From positions 32,544,319-32,608,318 of the forward strand of contig CM039466.1 in assembly GCA_022414725.1 (NCBI GenBank): 64,000 nt of DNA, written 5' to 3'. The notes beneath the pieces are model-generated. The model was not told where the DNA came from, did no database searches, and worked only from the letters and a program-made list of their open reading frames with translations. The stretch's first letter is position 1, and every line of letters begins with the position of its first letter. Positions 42,062-53,556 of the stretch are shown piece by piece. A program made the translations under genes and the position numbers. Origin of the DNA: Microglena sp. YARC. Taxonomy: Eukaryota > Chlorophyta > Chlorophyceae > Chlamydomonadales > Chlamydomonadaceae.

Positions 42062-44600
42062 GAAAGATTGCAGGAACCCAAGAAGAAAATTGATTGACCC
42101 AGGAGGGGAGACTGGTATTCATGGCCAGTTTCGGAATCTGACTAGAAGATTGAGTTGAGGAAAAGGCCCAGTATTCGAAGTCCTTTTTTATAAATTAAAG
42201 AAGAGTCCACGTTTGCTCTGGAAGAAGTATAAGGGGTAAAGGGGATAGTACGAAATGTCATCGTATGGATATGGTGAAATGGGATAAATACTCCGGATGC
42301 ACCGTCCTACCCAGTGAGCATTTCCATATAGAGGTGACTGATGCCCCAACGATCATTCCGTTACTTGTCCAATCTAAAACAATAAAGACCAGCTCTAGAT
42401 TTCCAGGAGGGGCTAATCGAAAGATACACTTAATGTCTTGATGACTTGGTCCCCAACAAAATCGTAGGCATGATGCAGACAGAGGAGGAACTGAGTTAGA
42501 GTGATAACGTACAACAGATTTTTTCTCCTAGCATTGCGCTCTCCTCTTTTGGCTACCTCTGCGCTCTCTGCAGATTTTCCAAGGCGGTTGCGCTTTAGGG
42601 GCAAGCAAAAATGGCAGTTGCGCTTTTGAGGCAACCCAAATTGACCCAATGTGGTACCCTGATACCGTGTACATATAATTTTGATTCTACCTTTTTGATC
42701 AGTTATTATTCCCTGAGAAGGACGAGGGAGTCCACCTTAGTCTAGATGGTATTCCGCCTTGTATGCTCTCTGGGTTCTCACGTGGGGGCATTGGACTGGA
42801 GAACGGTGAGCAGCCCAGAGTTGGCTGAAAATCCACGCAACAATCCAATCCAATCCAATTAGACTAGATTGGACGTGCCCACGTGAGTATGGGGGCGACT
42901 CTTTGGATACCAACACCCCAGGTTATCTTGCCAAAGATAACTGAAGGTGTGGGTTTCTCAACTGATCGCTAGGTGATGTTGGTTACAATAGAGAGTAAAC
43001 CCATTCAATTTATAGCAAATGAGAGAGACAGATTCCAAATGCCAGCTCTCTATCAACCAATGCATGCTGATACAAGCTAGATGCCTGTCAATTTCAACAC
43101 TGTCAGATGCTTTATTTGATCACTCGTAGTGATCAAACCAGGCCAGACCCACGGACGTAACGCTGGCCCACGGCTTGGGCCATGAGCGCCCCAGCGTAGC
43201 TAATTCCACGAGGCACACCAATGGTCGGCATGAAAAATTCAGGGTTAATTAACATTCTCTTATTAGTCACTGACAACTAAATCATGCTCGACTCCTAATT
43301 TCAAAAACAAACCTTTCCTCTTCTCAGAGTAAAAAAGGGAATTCCATCACAAAGTTCATTTCATCCTCTGCTACTCGCCAATCCTCAACCACCATATCAC
43401 AGCATCTACAAATTTTATTTGAGTGGGATAGACACTGACCGACTAGGATCTACTATCTTGTCCATTAACTTGTCTCGTCCAGTTTGCATAGGTAATATAT
43501 TTACTATTATTTACTTGTTGTTCATTTAACCATTTATGATTTAACTCAGGATGCTGCAACCAATCAATATCTGTTCAACTGGTGCTAGCGCAAATGGTGG
43601 TGCTAGTGCTGGTGGTTCTATTGCTGCCATTCTTAAACTAGCATCCCCAGTTCCTACTATGTCAATCTTGACCACATAGGTCTGGTCCTCACTGACAATA
43701 TATAGACATGTGCCTCACTTTGGTTGTAACACCAGTACACCACACAGAGGGCAAGCATACATGTACCTCACTTCGATTGAAGCAAAGCACGCATGCCTGC
43801 CTCTGTCGGTCAAACCAAGCAGCTATGTTTGGCATTGAACAACAGCCAAGTATGGAAGAATACCACAACATAAAATGTAAGAATAAAGAAGAAGAAATGG
43901 AAGAACGGAGGATTGAGGAATGGAAGAATGGAAGATGAAGGAATGGAATAATGGAATAATGGAATAATGAGGGAATGGAAGAATGAAGGAATGGAATAAT
44001 GGAATAATGGAAGATCAAGAAATTGAAGAATGCAATGACCAGGGCATGTTTGGAAGAGATCAGAATTTCTCGTCGGTATCGAGATGTATTCATGGTTCTC
44101 TATCCATAATGATGATGCGGAACAAACTTGTTTTCTTGCCAGAACATATGGAGTGTCAGATCACTTCCATACATAGCTTGGCCATCTCATTCTTAAGAAT
44201 CAACCTCAGATTGATGAATCATGATCAAGGCTGTAGCAAGATAGCCTGCTACTAGTCTATAGATCGTGTTGTCAGGGATGTTGTGCCAAGTGTCTGTGCA
44301 GTCTGGTCATGGGGTCCAATGTGGCCCTCCTTGCGGTCCAGGAAAGCAAAACGGACATAGCTCATGTCTATTTCCCATTCGCATAAATTCTCTTCTAATC
44401 GGAATTAAATATCAGAGTGTATGGACAGACCATAAGCGTGGAGCCACTGCTTCATTTTTGGGCTACTCGTGGCAGCTTCCTACCAGCTCCAATAGCTAGC
44501 CACTGGGTCAAACCCAATGCTTGAAGGTGCATTGGGATGCTTGTCACATCAGCTTTCAGATTCACTTGCTAGCTTCAGATTAGGCCCTAAAACAGAGACA
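42062..44600. other. Mostly single-copy stretch; no gene recognised
   Basis: To 42376 it is shared with copy B. 42500-42663 is a possible decayed member of the hAT-like MITE family (right end GGTACCCTG, GCGCTTT-rich interior). A perfect hairpin TTTGATCAC-TCGTA-GTGATCAAA lies at 43115-43137. GGAATAATGGAATAATGG repeats lie near 43925-44010. No frame here looks coding. Confidence 0.5.
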
Positions 44601-44794
44601 GGGAGCTGCCTAGAAGCTGCTGCATTGAGCAAAACAATGAAACAGTGAGTGTGGAGCCTCTTTGGCTCCAAGCTATTTAGACCAACATTGATACGACCAA
44701 CATCAACGCCTTGCACAGTACGCGCAGCAGTCGGCGGCAGCTGGGCGTACAGGTAGCAACATGTGGCTCAGCGACAGAAGCAGCAGCACCCCTT

Positions 44795-45706
44795 TCATTC
44801 AAAACCTCCAACAACAGGCTCCGTAGCAGGGGCAGTGACGGGTTGAACAGCAAACACGGGCTGTGTGTGATCAAAAACACAGGTCTCTGCGACGTCGAAA
44901 GAGAATACATAGGGGCTGTCACCTGCCCAGTGCCGAAAGGTTAAGGGCTCTGTTGTAGCAACCACAGGCTCTCCGGTGGAAGCCATTGGGTGCATGATGG
45001 CAACAGGAGGGAGCTCCACGCTCAAAACAGCATGACGTACAGGAGCAGGAACAAGGGCATATAATCGCTACCTGGGCACTCCCTGGTGTGTGGAACCTTG
45101 CCGTGAAAGATGAGCCCTCTACACACCTCCAGCAGCAACCTTAGTAGCAGGGGCAGTGACAGGTTGAACAGCAAACACGGGCTGTGTGTCATCAGAAACA
45201 CAGGTCTCTGCGACGTCAAAAGAGAATACATAGGGGCTGTCACCTGCCCAGTTCCGGAATGTTAAGGGCTCTGTGGTAGCCAACACAGGCTCTCCGGTTG
45301 CAGCGATCGGGTGCTTGACAGTAACAGCAGGGAGCTCCATGTTGACAGCAGCAAGACGTGCACGGGCAGCAACAACAAGAGCATATAATCGCAACTTGGG
45401 CACTTGAAACCTGGGCGCTCGCTGGGAGGTGGAACTTGACCGTGCAGCAGCAGCCCTCTCCACACCTCCAACAACAAGCTCCATAACAGGGGCAGTGACG
45501 GGTTGAACAGCAGCCACCACAGGCTCTGCGTTAGATACAACAGTATCTCTTGCAACTGCAATGGCAGGCTCCTCACTAGGCACTGGCTCGTATGTGGAAG
45601 CTGGCTGTACAGCAGCTGCTCTCTGAGTGAGGAAGGAGTCCATGGCCTTGGCCCTGTCAATCTCCGCTTGCTTCATCAGCCACAGCCACCGCACCATATG
45701 GGGCAC
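44795..45706 (-). CDS. Repetitive C-terminal extension of the kinase
   Basis: Ala/Val/Pro-rich text (AEIDRAKAMDSFLTQRAAAV, EPVPSEEPAIAVA) contains a roughly 75-residue cassette present twice (45370-45119 and 45025-44795). Both contain TTEPLTFR.WAGDSPYVFSF and DVAETCV, TQPVFAVQPVTAPAT. Stops separate the two copies. No domain is recognised. It could be a separate gene; its position directly after the C-lobe favours one gene. Confidence 0.5.
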
Positions 45707-45963
45707 CTGGGTTGCCTCGCATGATCATCTGACTGGAAATGATCAGCTTCAAATCCAAGAGCAGGGTCTCAAGGCTGGGTCGATCTCTGGGTGAGGGTCG
45801 CATGGCACGATCGGCCATGGCATGAAGGTCCTCTAATATTTCCGCAGATTGTGTGGAGGCACTCAGGTGTGAGAGGCAGAACTTGACGGTTTTGCCAAAA
45901 CCAAAGACGTCACGGAAGAAGCTGCCAGGCTCGTTGTTGGTGTAGGCATCAGTGCCCAGCGCA
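45706..45963 (-). CDS. Kinase exon, C-lobe subdomains IX to XI
   Basis: TTCCTGCAG|TGCGCTGGG opens it. It reads RDVFGFGKTVKFCLSHLS and then AMRPSPRDRPSLETLLLDLK. The DVFGFG block (subdomain IX) and RDRPS arginine (subdomain XI) are standard kinase features. The spacing from the DFG exon fits one missing or short exon for the activation segment. A one-base shift near 45708 links to the C-terminal extension. Confidence 0.75.
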
Positions 45964-46388
45964 CTGCAGGAACAGGTGGATTGGTAGGTAGGGAAGGAGT
46001 CAGTTTTGTGTTGTTGCTGTTGCTGTTGGTGAATATGTGGTGAATATTGTTCGCAGTGCTGAATGCTGATGTTGGTGGTGATGACGGTGTTGTGGTGTGA
46101 TGCTCGGTGTCGGCCCTGGTGGCAGTGCTGTTTGTGCCTGCTGTTTGAATGAAGGGGGCTGTGATGTGGTGCATCTCAAGAGCTCTACCCCTAAGGCAGA
46201 TGGTATCAGGAGATTAGGCCAGATGTTCGCTTCACCCTAGCAAAGATAACCACACATAACTACCCAGACAATAGTTGGTGCAATGGGGAATAAAAAACTT
46301 AGGGATAAGGAAATTTGTCACACAACTCACTCGGAACCCCTGACACACCCGCTCACCCAGGCCCTCTTCAACACTTCTCTTCACTCAC

Positions 46389-46645
46389 CCAGGGAGGACA
46401 GCATCTGGCGAGTCCACGCCCTTTGCCGCACCAAAGTCACATATCTGTACCAACAGGTTGCCCATAGCACCCTTTTTCCCATCGGCAACCTTGGAGACGA
46501 GTACATTGTTGGGGTTCAAGTCGTTATGAACGATTTTGAAGCGCAGCAGCGTCTTCATGCCTCTCACCATCCCATAGAGCAGCTTGGTAAGGACTGCAAG
46601 GTCCATAGTGGGCCCGTTTCTCTTCACAAAGCTGGCCAGGCTTTG
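46389..46645 (-). CDS. Kinase exon, subdomains V to VII
   Basis: SLASFVKRNGPTMDLAVLTK then IVHNDLNPNNVLVS and VQICDFGAAKG. The catalytic loop Asp and Asn and the DFG Asp are present. The usual HRDLKPEN lysine is Asn (HNDLNPNN), and the HRD arginine is also Asn. The exon ends CCCTGG|GTGAGT. The 5' limit is uncertain because no clear acceptor precedes it before the palindromic tract. Confidence 0.75.
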
Positions 46646-46660
46646 ATGGCACGAGGATAA

Positions 46661-46901
46661 GGGATGAATTCAGTATATCGCCTTATACCGTACGATATAT
46701 CACGATATATCGTACGGTAATAGGCCACGATATTACCGTGTTTTCTATCTCCCTCAGTATTGGTTCATTTGACTTGATTTTAAGTGTATGGACGTGTAAA
46801 CGGTATTTCCAGTTATATCCCCTTAGTCTTACACTGATTTTCCCAAAGAAAGGTCTAAACTTATCGTACGGTATCGATACCGTACGATATATCACAATAT
46901 A
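46661..46901. repeat. Palindromic AT-rich tract at the duplication boundary
   Basis: 46686-46719 has 16-bp arms (TACCGTACGATATATC / GATATATCGTACGGTA) around AC. 46862-46889 is a 28-bp perfect palindrome centred on GTATCGATAC. The two share CGTACGATATATCAC. This could be a small transposable element. The copy B duplication starts 13 bp after it. Confidence 0.75.
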
Positions 46902-47037
46902 CATGGTAAACGACGATTGACACCCACACCTACTCTCACACCCACACCCACACCCACACACCCTCTTGTCACACCCAGCTTTAATGCCCTGCAACCTTCC
47001 CACCTATGTCAGGACTACCAGGTTCTTTTGCCACCAA

Positions 47038-47072
<35 letters not shown>

Positions 47073-48518
47073 TGATACTGATGTATACTTCATGGTGCTT
47101 GTGGTAAACAACGATGGACACCCACACCGACGCCTACACCCACACCTACACACACTCACTGGTGTCATGCCCTGACCTACTTGACCTCTTCCCCCGTTAC
47201 AGGAATTCCAGCTTCTCTCACCACCAATGGTCACCCACCAACCTCCCTCCCCCCCTCCTGCTGCTGTGGTGCAGGTCATGATGCTCATGGTAAACGACGA
47301 TTGACACCCACACCCACACCCTCTTGCCACACCCAACTCTAACGCCCTGCAACCTTCCCCCTGTTACACGACTTCCAACTTCTGCCACCGCCGATGGTCA
47401 CCCACCACCCCCCCTCCCCCCCTCCTGATACTGATGCGCACCTCATGATGTCACCCACACCCACACCTACACTTACACCTACACCTACATACTCCTGTCA
47501 TGCCCTGACCTACCTGACCTCTTCCCCCGTTACAGGACTTCCAGCTTCTCTCACCGCCGATGGTCACCCACCACCCCCCCTCCCCCCCTCCTGATACTGA
47601 TGCGCACCTCATGATGTCACCCACACCCACACCTACACTTACACCTACACCTACATACTCCTGTCATGCCCTGACCTACCTGACCTCTTCCCCCGTTACA
47701 GGACTTCCAGCTTCTCTCACCGACGATGGTCACCCACCAACCCCCCTCCCCCCCTCCTGATACTGATGCGCACCTCATGATGTCACCCACACCCACACCT
47801 ACACTTACACCTACACCTACATACTCCTGTCATGCCCTGACCTACCTGACCTCTTCCCCGTTTTCCAGCTTCTCTCACATGGTCACTCCCCAGCCCTCCT
47901 CCCCTCCTCCTGATGCTGATGCGCTCCTCATGATGTCACCCACACCCACACCTACACTTACACCTACACCTACATACTCCTGTCATGCCCTGACCTACCT
48001 GACCTCTTCCCCCTTTCCAGAAAATCCAGCTTCTTCCACCACCAATAGTCACTCCCCAGCCCTCCTCCCCTCCTCCTGATGCTGATGCGCTCCTCATGAT
48101 GTCACCCACACCCACACCTGCACTTACACCTACACCTACATACTCCTGTCATGCCCTGACCTACCTGACCTCTTCCCCCGTTACAGGACTTCCAGCTTCT
48201 CTCACCACCAATAGTCACTCCCCAGCCCTCCTCCCCTCCTCCTGATGCTGATGCGCACCTCATGATGTCACCCACACCCACACCTACACTTACACCTACA
48301 CCTACATACTCCTGTCATGCCCTGACCTACCTGACCTCTTCCCCCGTTACAGGTTTTCCAGCTTCTCTCACAACCAATGGTCACTCCCCAGCCCTCCTCC
48401 CCTCCTCCTGATGCTGATGCGCTCCTCATGATGTCACCCACACCCACACCTACACTTACACCTACACCTACATACTCCTGTCATGCCCTGACCTACCTGA
48501 CCTCTTCCCCCGTTACAG
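46902..48518 (+). repeat. Exon 7 acceptor-edge array, copy B
   Basis: Same 166-bp units as 23.3-24.7 kb, with a 30-C run at about 47040-47069. Some units differ in number and in TACAG against TCCAG acceptors. Confidence 0.85.
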
Positions 48519-50538
48519 GACTTCTAGCTTCTCTCACCACCAATGGTCACCCCCCAGCCCCCCTCGCCTGCTCCTGGCTCTGGGCTCTCTGACACGGTGA
48601 ACGAAAATGGGCAGCATGGGGTCCAAGGTGGTCATCCCAGCAGGAGTGGACTAGTGTCGACTTACACGCCTGTTCCCCGAGCATCGTCCGCATCCAAGCC
48701 AGTTGGTCTCGTCCCCTGTGAGGGGGATCAGGACATGGAGGTTCATATGCGTAGGGTCAGTGGTGGGGGGGAGGAGGAGGGGAGGGAGGGTTTACAAAGT
48801 GTGGTGAGCAGTTACAAGAAGTCGCTGCTGCGAATGGCGTCCCGAGGCAGGGTGTTGGAGTTGGAGGGGGAGGAGGGGGAGGGGAGGAGAAGGAGAAGAA
48901 GGAGGAGGGGGGGGAGGGGTTGCAAAGTGTGGTGAGTAGTTACAAGAAGTCGCTGCAGCGAATGGCGTCCCGAGGCAGGGTGTTGGAGTTGGAGGAGGAG
49001 GAGGAGGAGGAGAAGAAGGAGAAGAAGGAGGAGAAGAAGGAGAAGAAGGAGAAGAAGGAGGAGAAGGAGGAGAAGAAGGAGGAGGAGGACGAGGAAGAAG
49101 AAGGGATAGACCTGATGGCAATGCTGGATAAAATGCAGGATAATGTCAGGGGGCTTTCTTCGGTGCCTGAGAATGAGAGTGTGGAGGAGGGGGCGTCGGA
49201 GGGGGACGGGGGGGCTGAGAGGGCTGAGAGCTTGGCATGGCCTTGGAAAGAGTGGGAGGGCGAAGCTGAAGAGGGAGAAGGGGAGGGGGGGCTGGGAGGG
49301 GGGGGGAGGGAGAGGGGGAGGCTGAGGTAGCTGCATTGCTGGTGGATTCCCCCGAGGCTAACATGGCCGTGGAAACCAAGGAGCAACACCCTGGGTTTGC
49401 TCCAAAACCATTGCTGTCTGGCTATGAGAAAGCCTCAAGCTTGGGGAGGCAGTCCAGTCAGGCGAGCTCTTACTCCCAAATAGCAGTAGAACATGACGAA
49501 GACCTTGATGCTTTGACTGAGAAGGGGGCACAGGGAGGGGAGGGAGGGGATGCAGCAGTGCTAGGGGGCGAAGAGCTGGGTGGTGGCTTGGGAACGGGAG
49601 TTGATGGAGATCAGGGTGAAGAGCTGGGCGGTGGCTCGGGGAAGGGGGGTGATGGAGATCAGGGTGAAGAGCTGGGTGGTGGCTTGGGAGAGGGGGTTGA
49701 TGGAGATCAGGGTGAAGAGCTGGGTGGTGGCTTGGGAGAGGGGGTTGATGGAGATCAGGGTGATGAGCTGGGTGGTGGCTTGGAAGAGGGGGTTGATGGA
49801 GATCAGGGTGAAGAGCTGGGTGGTGGCTTGGGAGAGGGGGTTGATGGAGATCAGGGTGAAGAGCTGGGTGGTGGCTTGGGAGAGGGGGTTGATGGAGATC
49901 AGGGTGAAGAGCTGGGTGGTGGCTTGGGAGAGGGGGTTGATGGAGATCAGGGTGAAGAGCTGGGTGGTGGCTTGGGAGAGGGGGTTGATGGAGATCAGGG
50001 TGAAGAGCTGGGTGGTGGCTTGGGAGAGGGGGTTGATGGAGATCAGGGTGAAGAGCTGGGTGGTGGCTCGGGAGAGGGGGTTGATGGAGATGAGGGTGAT
50101 AAGACGATGGACGGGCAGGGTGAGGCTGTGCTAGACTTCTCTGGGGCGGATGGGAGTGGGTTGGAGGGTGACCTATCAATAGAGCATGGGAAATATCCGC
50201 ATGATGGTGTAGCTGGCAGCAGTGGTGATGCAGATGGTGTAGCTGACAGCAGTGGTGATGCAGATGGTGTAGCTGACAGCAGTGGTGATGCAGATGGTGT
50301 AGCTGACAGCAGTGGTGATTCAGATAAGGGTCAGGAAGTGACAGGAGTGACAGAAGTGACTGGAGGGACAGGAGTGACAGGAGTGACAGGAGTGACAGGA
50401 GTGACAGGAGGGTACGGCAAGGATTGGGATGGTGTGGAGTTAGATGGGGGTGAGGGTAATGATGTTGAGGCGGGGCATGATGCAGACCTTCAGGATGCTG
50501 GAGATAGGGAGTTTAATGGAGATGGGGTCCCTTCTTGA
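48519..50538 (+). pseudogene. Coiled-coil gene exon 7, copy B (no upstream exons)
   Basis: Same product as 24749-26766, with longer frames: from 49336 it is open for 400 codons through about eleven 16-residue [16 protein letters not shown] units, four DGVADSSGD units and five TGV units to GVPS-stop at 50536-50538. It is a gene fragment because exons 1-6 were not duplicated, and its third codon is TAG (48525-48527) where copy A has CAG. It is useful for correcting the frame of copy A. Confidence 0.65.
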
Positions 50539-50989
50539 GGTGATTCTGCTGATCTAGGGGACCTGGCAGATGAAGACAGTCCTGCTGATCCAAGGATTAC
50601 CCAAACAATATAGGGGGTCCTGCTGTTGTAGGGGACCATGCAGATGGAGGCAGTGCTGCTGATCCATAGATTCCCCCCCAAATATATGGGATCCTACTGA
50701 TCCAGGGGTTGCCCAAACACCCTAGGGGGTCCTGCTGATCTAGGGGACCTGGCAGATGAAGGCAGTCCTGCTGATTCAAGGATTCCCCAAACACTCTATG
50801 GGATCCTGCTGATCCAGAGGTTGCCAACGATATAGGGGGTCCTTCTGATCCTGGGGTTCCCCAAACACTGTATTTAGTCCTGCTGATCCAGGGGTTGCAA
50901 TCGATCTGGGGGATCCTGCTGATCCAGAGGTTGCCAACAATCTAGGTGATTCTACTGGGGTAGGTGGGTGGGGTGGGGGGTGGGGGTGT

Positions 50990-51020
<31 letters not shown>

Positions 51021-51523
51021 GGGGGGGGGGCTGTACTACTTCAACTTGAGGTGTGCATGTTGTTCGTGATCGTGTGAGGTGGTGCGATGCTGGTGGGAGG
51101 TGGTGGGATGATGGGGGGACCCAACTGACGAAGGCAGTTCTACTGATCCAGGGGATTATAATTGATTAGAGGTGAAGCTGAACATACATAGGTACAGCTC
51201 ACATGCAATCGAAGCAAGAAACAGAAACTGTTGACGACTTAATGTACACCTGAACCTAAACCTAAACTGTTAACATACACCTAAATGTTAACATACACCT
51301 AAAACTGAATGTCTTTTCGGCCTCAGTAAGCGGTGGTAATATTACTGACAAGAAAGATTCAAGGATGTACACCTAAACCTAAAATATTAACACCTCAATG
51401 TACACAAGACACCCGGTAACAGATTCACCCCGTTGTCCGTTTGTCGTGTCGTCTGTCGGCACGTAACCCTGGCACTAGCTGGCCTTTGGGCTTGTCGTAA
51501 ACCCTCACCTGTGCTCGATTCCA
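50539..51523 (+). other. Degenerate repeats and non-coding DNA, copy B
   Basis: Matches 26767-27721. A 27-G run is at 51004-51030. No gene was seen. Confidence 0.5.
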
Positions 51524-51638
51524 GTGCCACCTAGGCAGGCGTATGATCCTGCCCACAGAAAACATCTTTGGGAACTCCTTGAAGAGGGGAACATGCCTTC
51601 TCCTCTTCTAAGGGCAACCAAAGATCTTTACGGTGATG

Positions 51639-51827
51639 ATACTTATGAGGGTGCTACTAAGTGCCGCGCTGCCTTTTTGAGCCCCTCGAATCGCGCAGTT
51701 TCTTCAACTCCCTATGGGCGCAGCGCGCAGTTTTTGCGCTTTTTGCACAAAAAAGCGCTGACCAATTTGACGTTTGTGCGATTTAAGCACTGACCAATTT
51801 GGCAAGAAGTAGTACCCTGATACTTAT
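51639..51827. mobile_element. hAT-like MITE, copy B, with perfect 8-bp target duplication
   Basis: 51647-51819, 173 bp, flanked by ATACTTAT on both sides. The right end is AGTAGTACCCTG and the left end GAGGGTGCTACT. Confidence 0.85.
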
Positions 51828-51913
51828 GAGTTGATAGATGGAATAGATGCACGGGATTGATCAATCCTGCCAGGGGAGTCAAGCAAGGATGTCTCTTGAG
51901 CCCATTTATTTTT

Positions 51914-52072
51914 GGCGGAGCCCCCCCTTCTGGGGGGGCGGGAGCCCCCAGTGTTACCCATTTGTCCGTTCGACGTCTAACCGTGATGAAGCCAGACACG
52001 TCAGCCAACGGTCTCGTATCTAACTCGCTTCTGTTGCCACCTGTCGCTCCCTCACGATCACTCTCCGCCAAT
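51914..52072. mobile_element. Second small inverted-repeat insertion, copy B
   Basis: Counterpart of 28111-28267 with TGGCGGAG / CTCCGCCA ends. Confidence 0.5.
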
Positions 52073-52877
52073 TTTTAGCGTGGCAGGCGACGCTGCATAG
52101 AACTTGTCTTACTATTTGTGAATGATGTACCCCAAAGCTTCCCCAACGAACAAGGAGCACGGGTTGGATTAAATGAATACATCAGTATTTCATATATGAT
52201 GTATGCAGATGACCTTACTCTTTTAGCCAGTAGTGCTAGGGATCTCCAGAAGATGCTGGATAAATTGGCCGTGTATGCTAAGGACAAGGGCTTCACAGTT
52301 AATGTGAACAAATGTCAGGTTATGGTTTCTAACCCTAACCTTTATGATGAACACTCATATGACTTGCCTCTGAACGATCGAAGTCTGGAGAGGGTTTCTG
52401 AGTTCAAATACCTTGGTGTGGTATTAAATGAGAAGGGACGCTTGAAACATGCTTCTGAATACGCAGCTCAACCTTTTTGCCGGGATCAAGCATGTTACAG
52501 AAATTGGTGAAGAGTATGCAGTTAAGTATAGACCACACGCCATGCTTTGGCTGTTCCAGTCCTTTGCCCTGTCTGCTGGCATGTATGGCTCGCAAATCTA
52601 GAGCACTGGTCTCATTCAACATCTTCTTGGTGCTACCAGCAAATACAAAGTAGCATCTACAGATATCCACATGAGGCATGAGGCATGCTGGCTTTATGAA
52701 ATGTGTCCAAGGAGTGAAGCGATCTGTCCCCCAACACATCGCTTTGAAAGAAACAGGTCACTTCTCATTTCACTTTAACTGGTTTGTATCGGTGCTTATA
52801 TTTTGGAACTCCATTGTGAAGTACTGTGATGGTATGATGAGGGACGTTGCCCTTGCCGATCTCTATATGGCTCAATG

Positions 52878-53510
52878 TGTCCAGGCACGTCCAGGTTTGG
52901 TTAATCTAGTCCAGGTTTGGGGCAAAGGGTCCAGGCACGTCCAGGTTTGGGAAATCTTATCCAGGTTTGGGGCAAAGGGTCCAGGCACGTCCAGGTTTGA
53001 TTAATCTAGTCCAGGTTTGGGGCAAAGGGTCCAGGCACGTCCAGGTTTGGTTAATCTAGTCCAGGTTTGGGGCAAAGGGTCCAGGCACGTCCAGGTTTGG
53101 GAAATCTTATCCAGGTTTGGGGCAAAGGGTCCAGGCACGTCCAGGTTTGGGAAATCTAGTCCAGGTTTGGGGCAAAGGGTCCAGGCACGTCCAGGTTTGG
53201 GAAATCTAGTCTATGTTTGGGGCAAAATGTCCAAGCACATCCAGGTTTGGGAAATTTTATCCAGGTTTGGGGCAAAGTGTCCAGGCACGTCCAGGTTTGG
53301 GAAATCTAGTCCAGGTTTGGGGCAAAGTGTCCAGGCAAGTCCAGGTTTGGGAATTATAGTCCAGTTTTGGGGCAAAGTGTCCAGGCATGTCCAGGTTTAT
53401 GAATTGTAGTCCAGGTTTGGGGCAAAGTGTCCAGGCACGTCCAGGTTTGGGAAACGTAGTCCAGGTTTGGGGCAAAGTGTCCAGGCACGTCCAGGTTTTA
53501 TTTAGAGTGA
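52878..53510. repeat. 60-bp minisatellite, copy B
   Basis: Same unit as 32471-33060, with differences in the order of variant units. Confidence 0.95.
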
Positions 53511-53529
53511 AACCTAGCGTCTCGTCCAG

Positions 53530-53556
53530 GTAACGTCCAGGTTTGAAACCTGGACG
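53530..53556. repeat. Palindrome at the Copia insertion site, copy B
   Basis: CGTCCAGGTTT-G-AAACCTGGACG with perfect 11-bp arms; GGACG at 53552-53556 is the target duplication. Confidence 0.8.

Larger units (their letters stand above)
23279..42376 (+). repeat. Large direct duplication, copy A (19.1 kb)
   Basis: Matches 46902-63890 in the same orientation from CATGGTAAACGACG to GTCCAATCTA. It is longer than B mainly through the LINE at 28539-31948. Confidence 0.9.
44660..46660 (-). pseudogene. Protein kinase gene, C-terminal half (gene span)
   Basis: On the minus strand an exon with kinase subdomains V-VII (46389-46645) is followed by possible small exon text near 46174, the C-lobe (45963-45706) and a repetitive C-terminal extension (45706-44795). 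The N-lobe (glycine loop, VAIK lysine, helix C) should lie beyond 46660, but there the palindromic tract and duplication copy B begin. Either the gene is cut by the duplication or its intron has absorbed it. The substrate is unknown. Confidence 0.65.
51524..52885 (+). pseudogene. LINE reverse transcriptase relic, copy B
   Basis: Same relic as 27722-32470 without the 3.4 kb LINE. 52118-52510 is open through FVNDVPQSF-adjacent text, MYADDLTLLASSARDLQKML, VNVNKCQVMVSNPN and EFKYLGVVLNEKG. MITE insertions at 51647 and about 51912 still interrupt the palm domain. Confidence 0.8.

Noticed and set aside
42500..42663. Possible fifth hAT-like MITE
   Set aside because: Right end GGTACCCTG fits, but I could not find a matching left end; mentioned only as possible.
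45262..45660. Leu/Ser-rich frame overlapping the kinase extension
   Set aside because: Shadow frame; the overlapping frame carries the repeated cassette in register.
49358..50179. 273-codon antisense frame of [16 protein letters not shown] units
   Set aside because: Shadow of the 48-bp sense repeat in exon 7; the sense frame has the acidic composition that continues outside the repeat.
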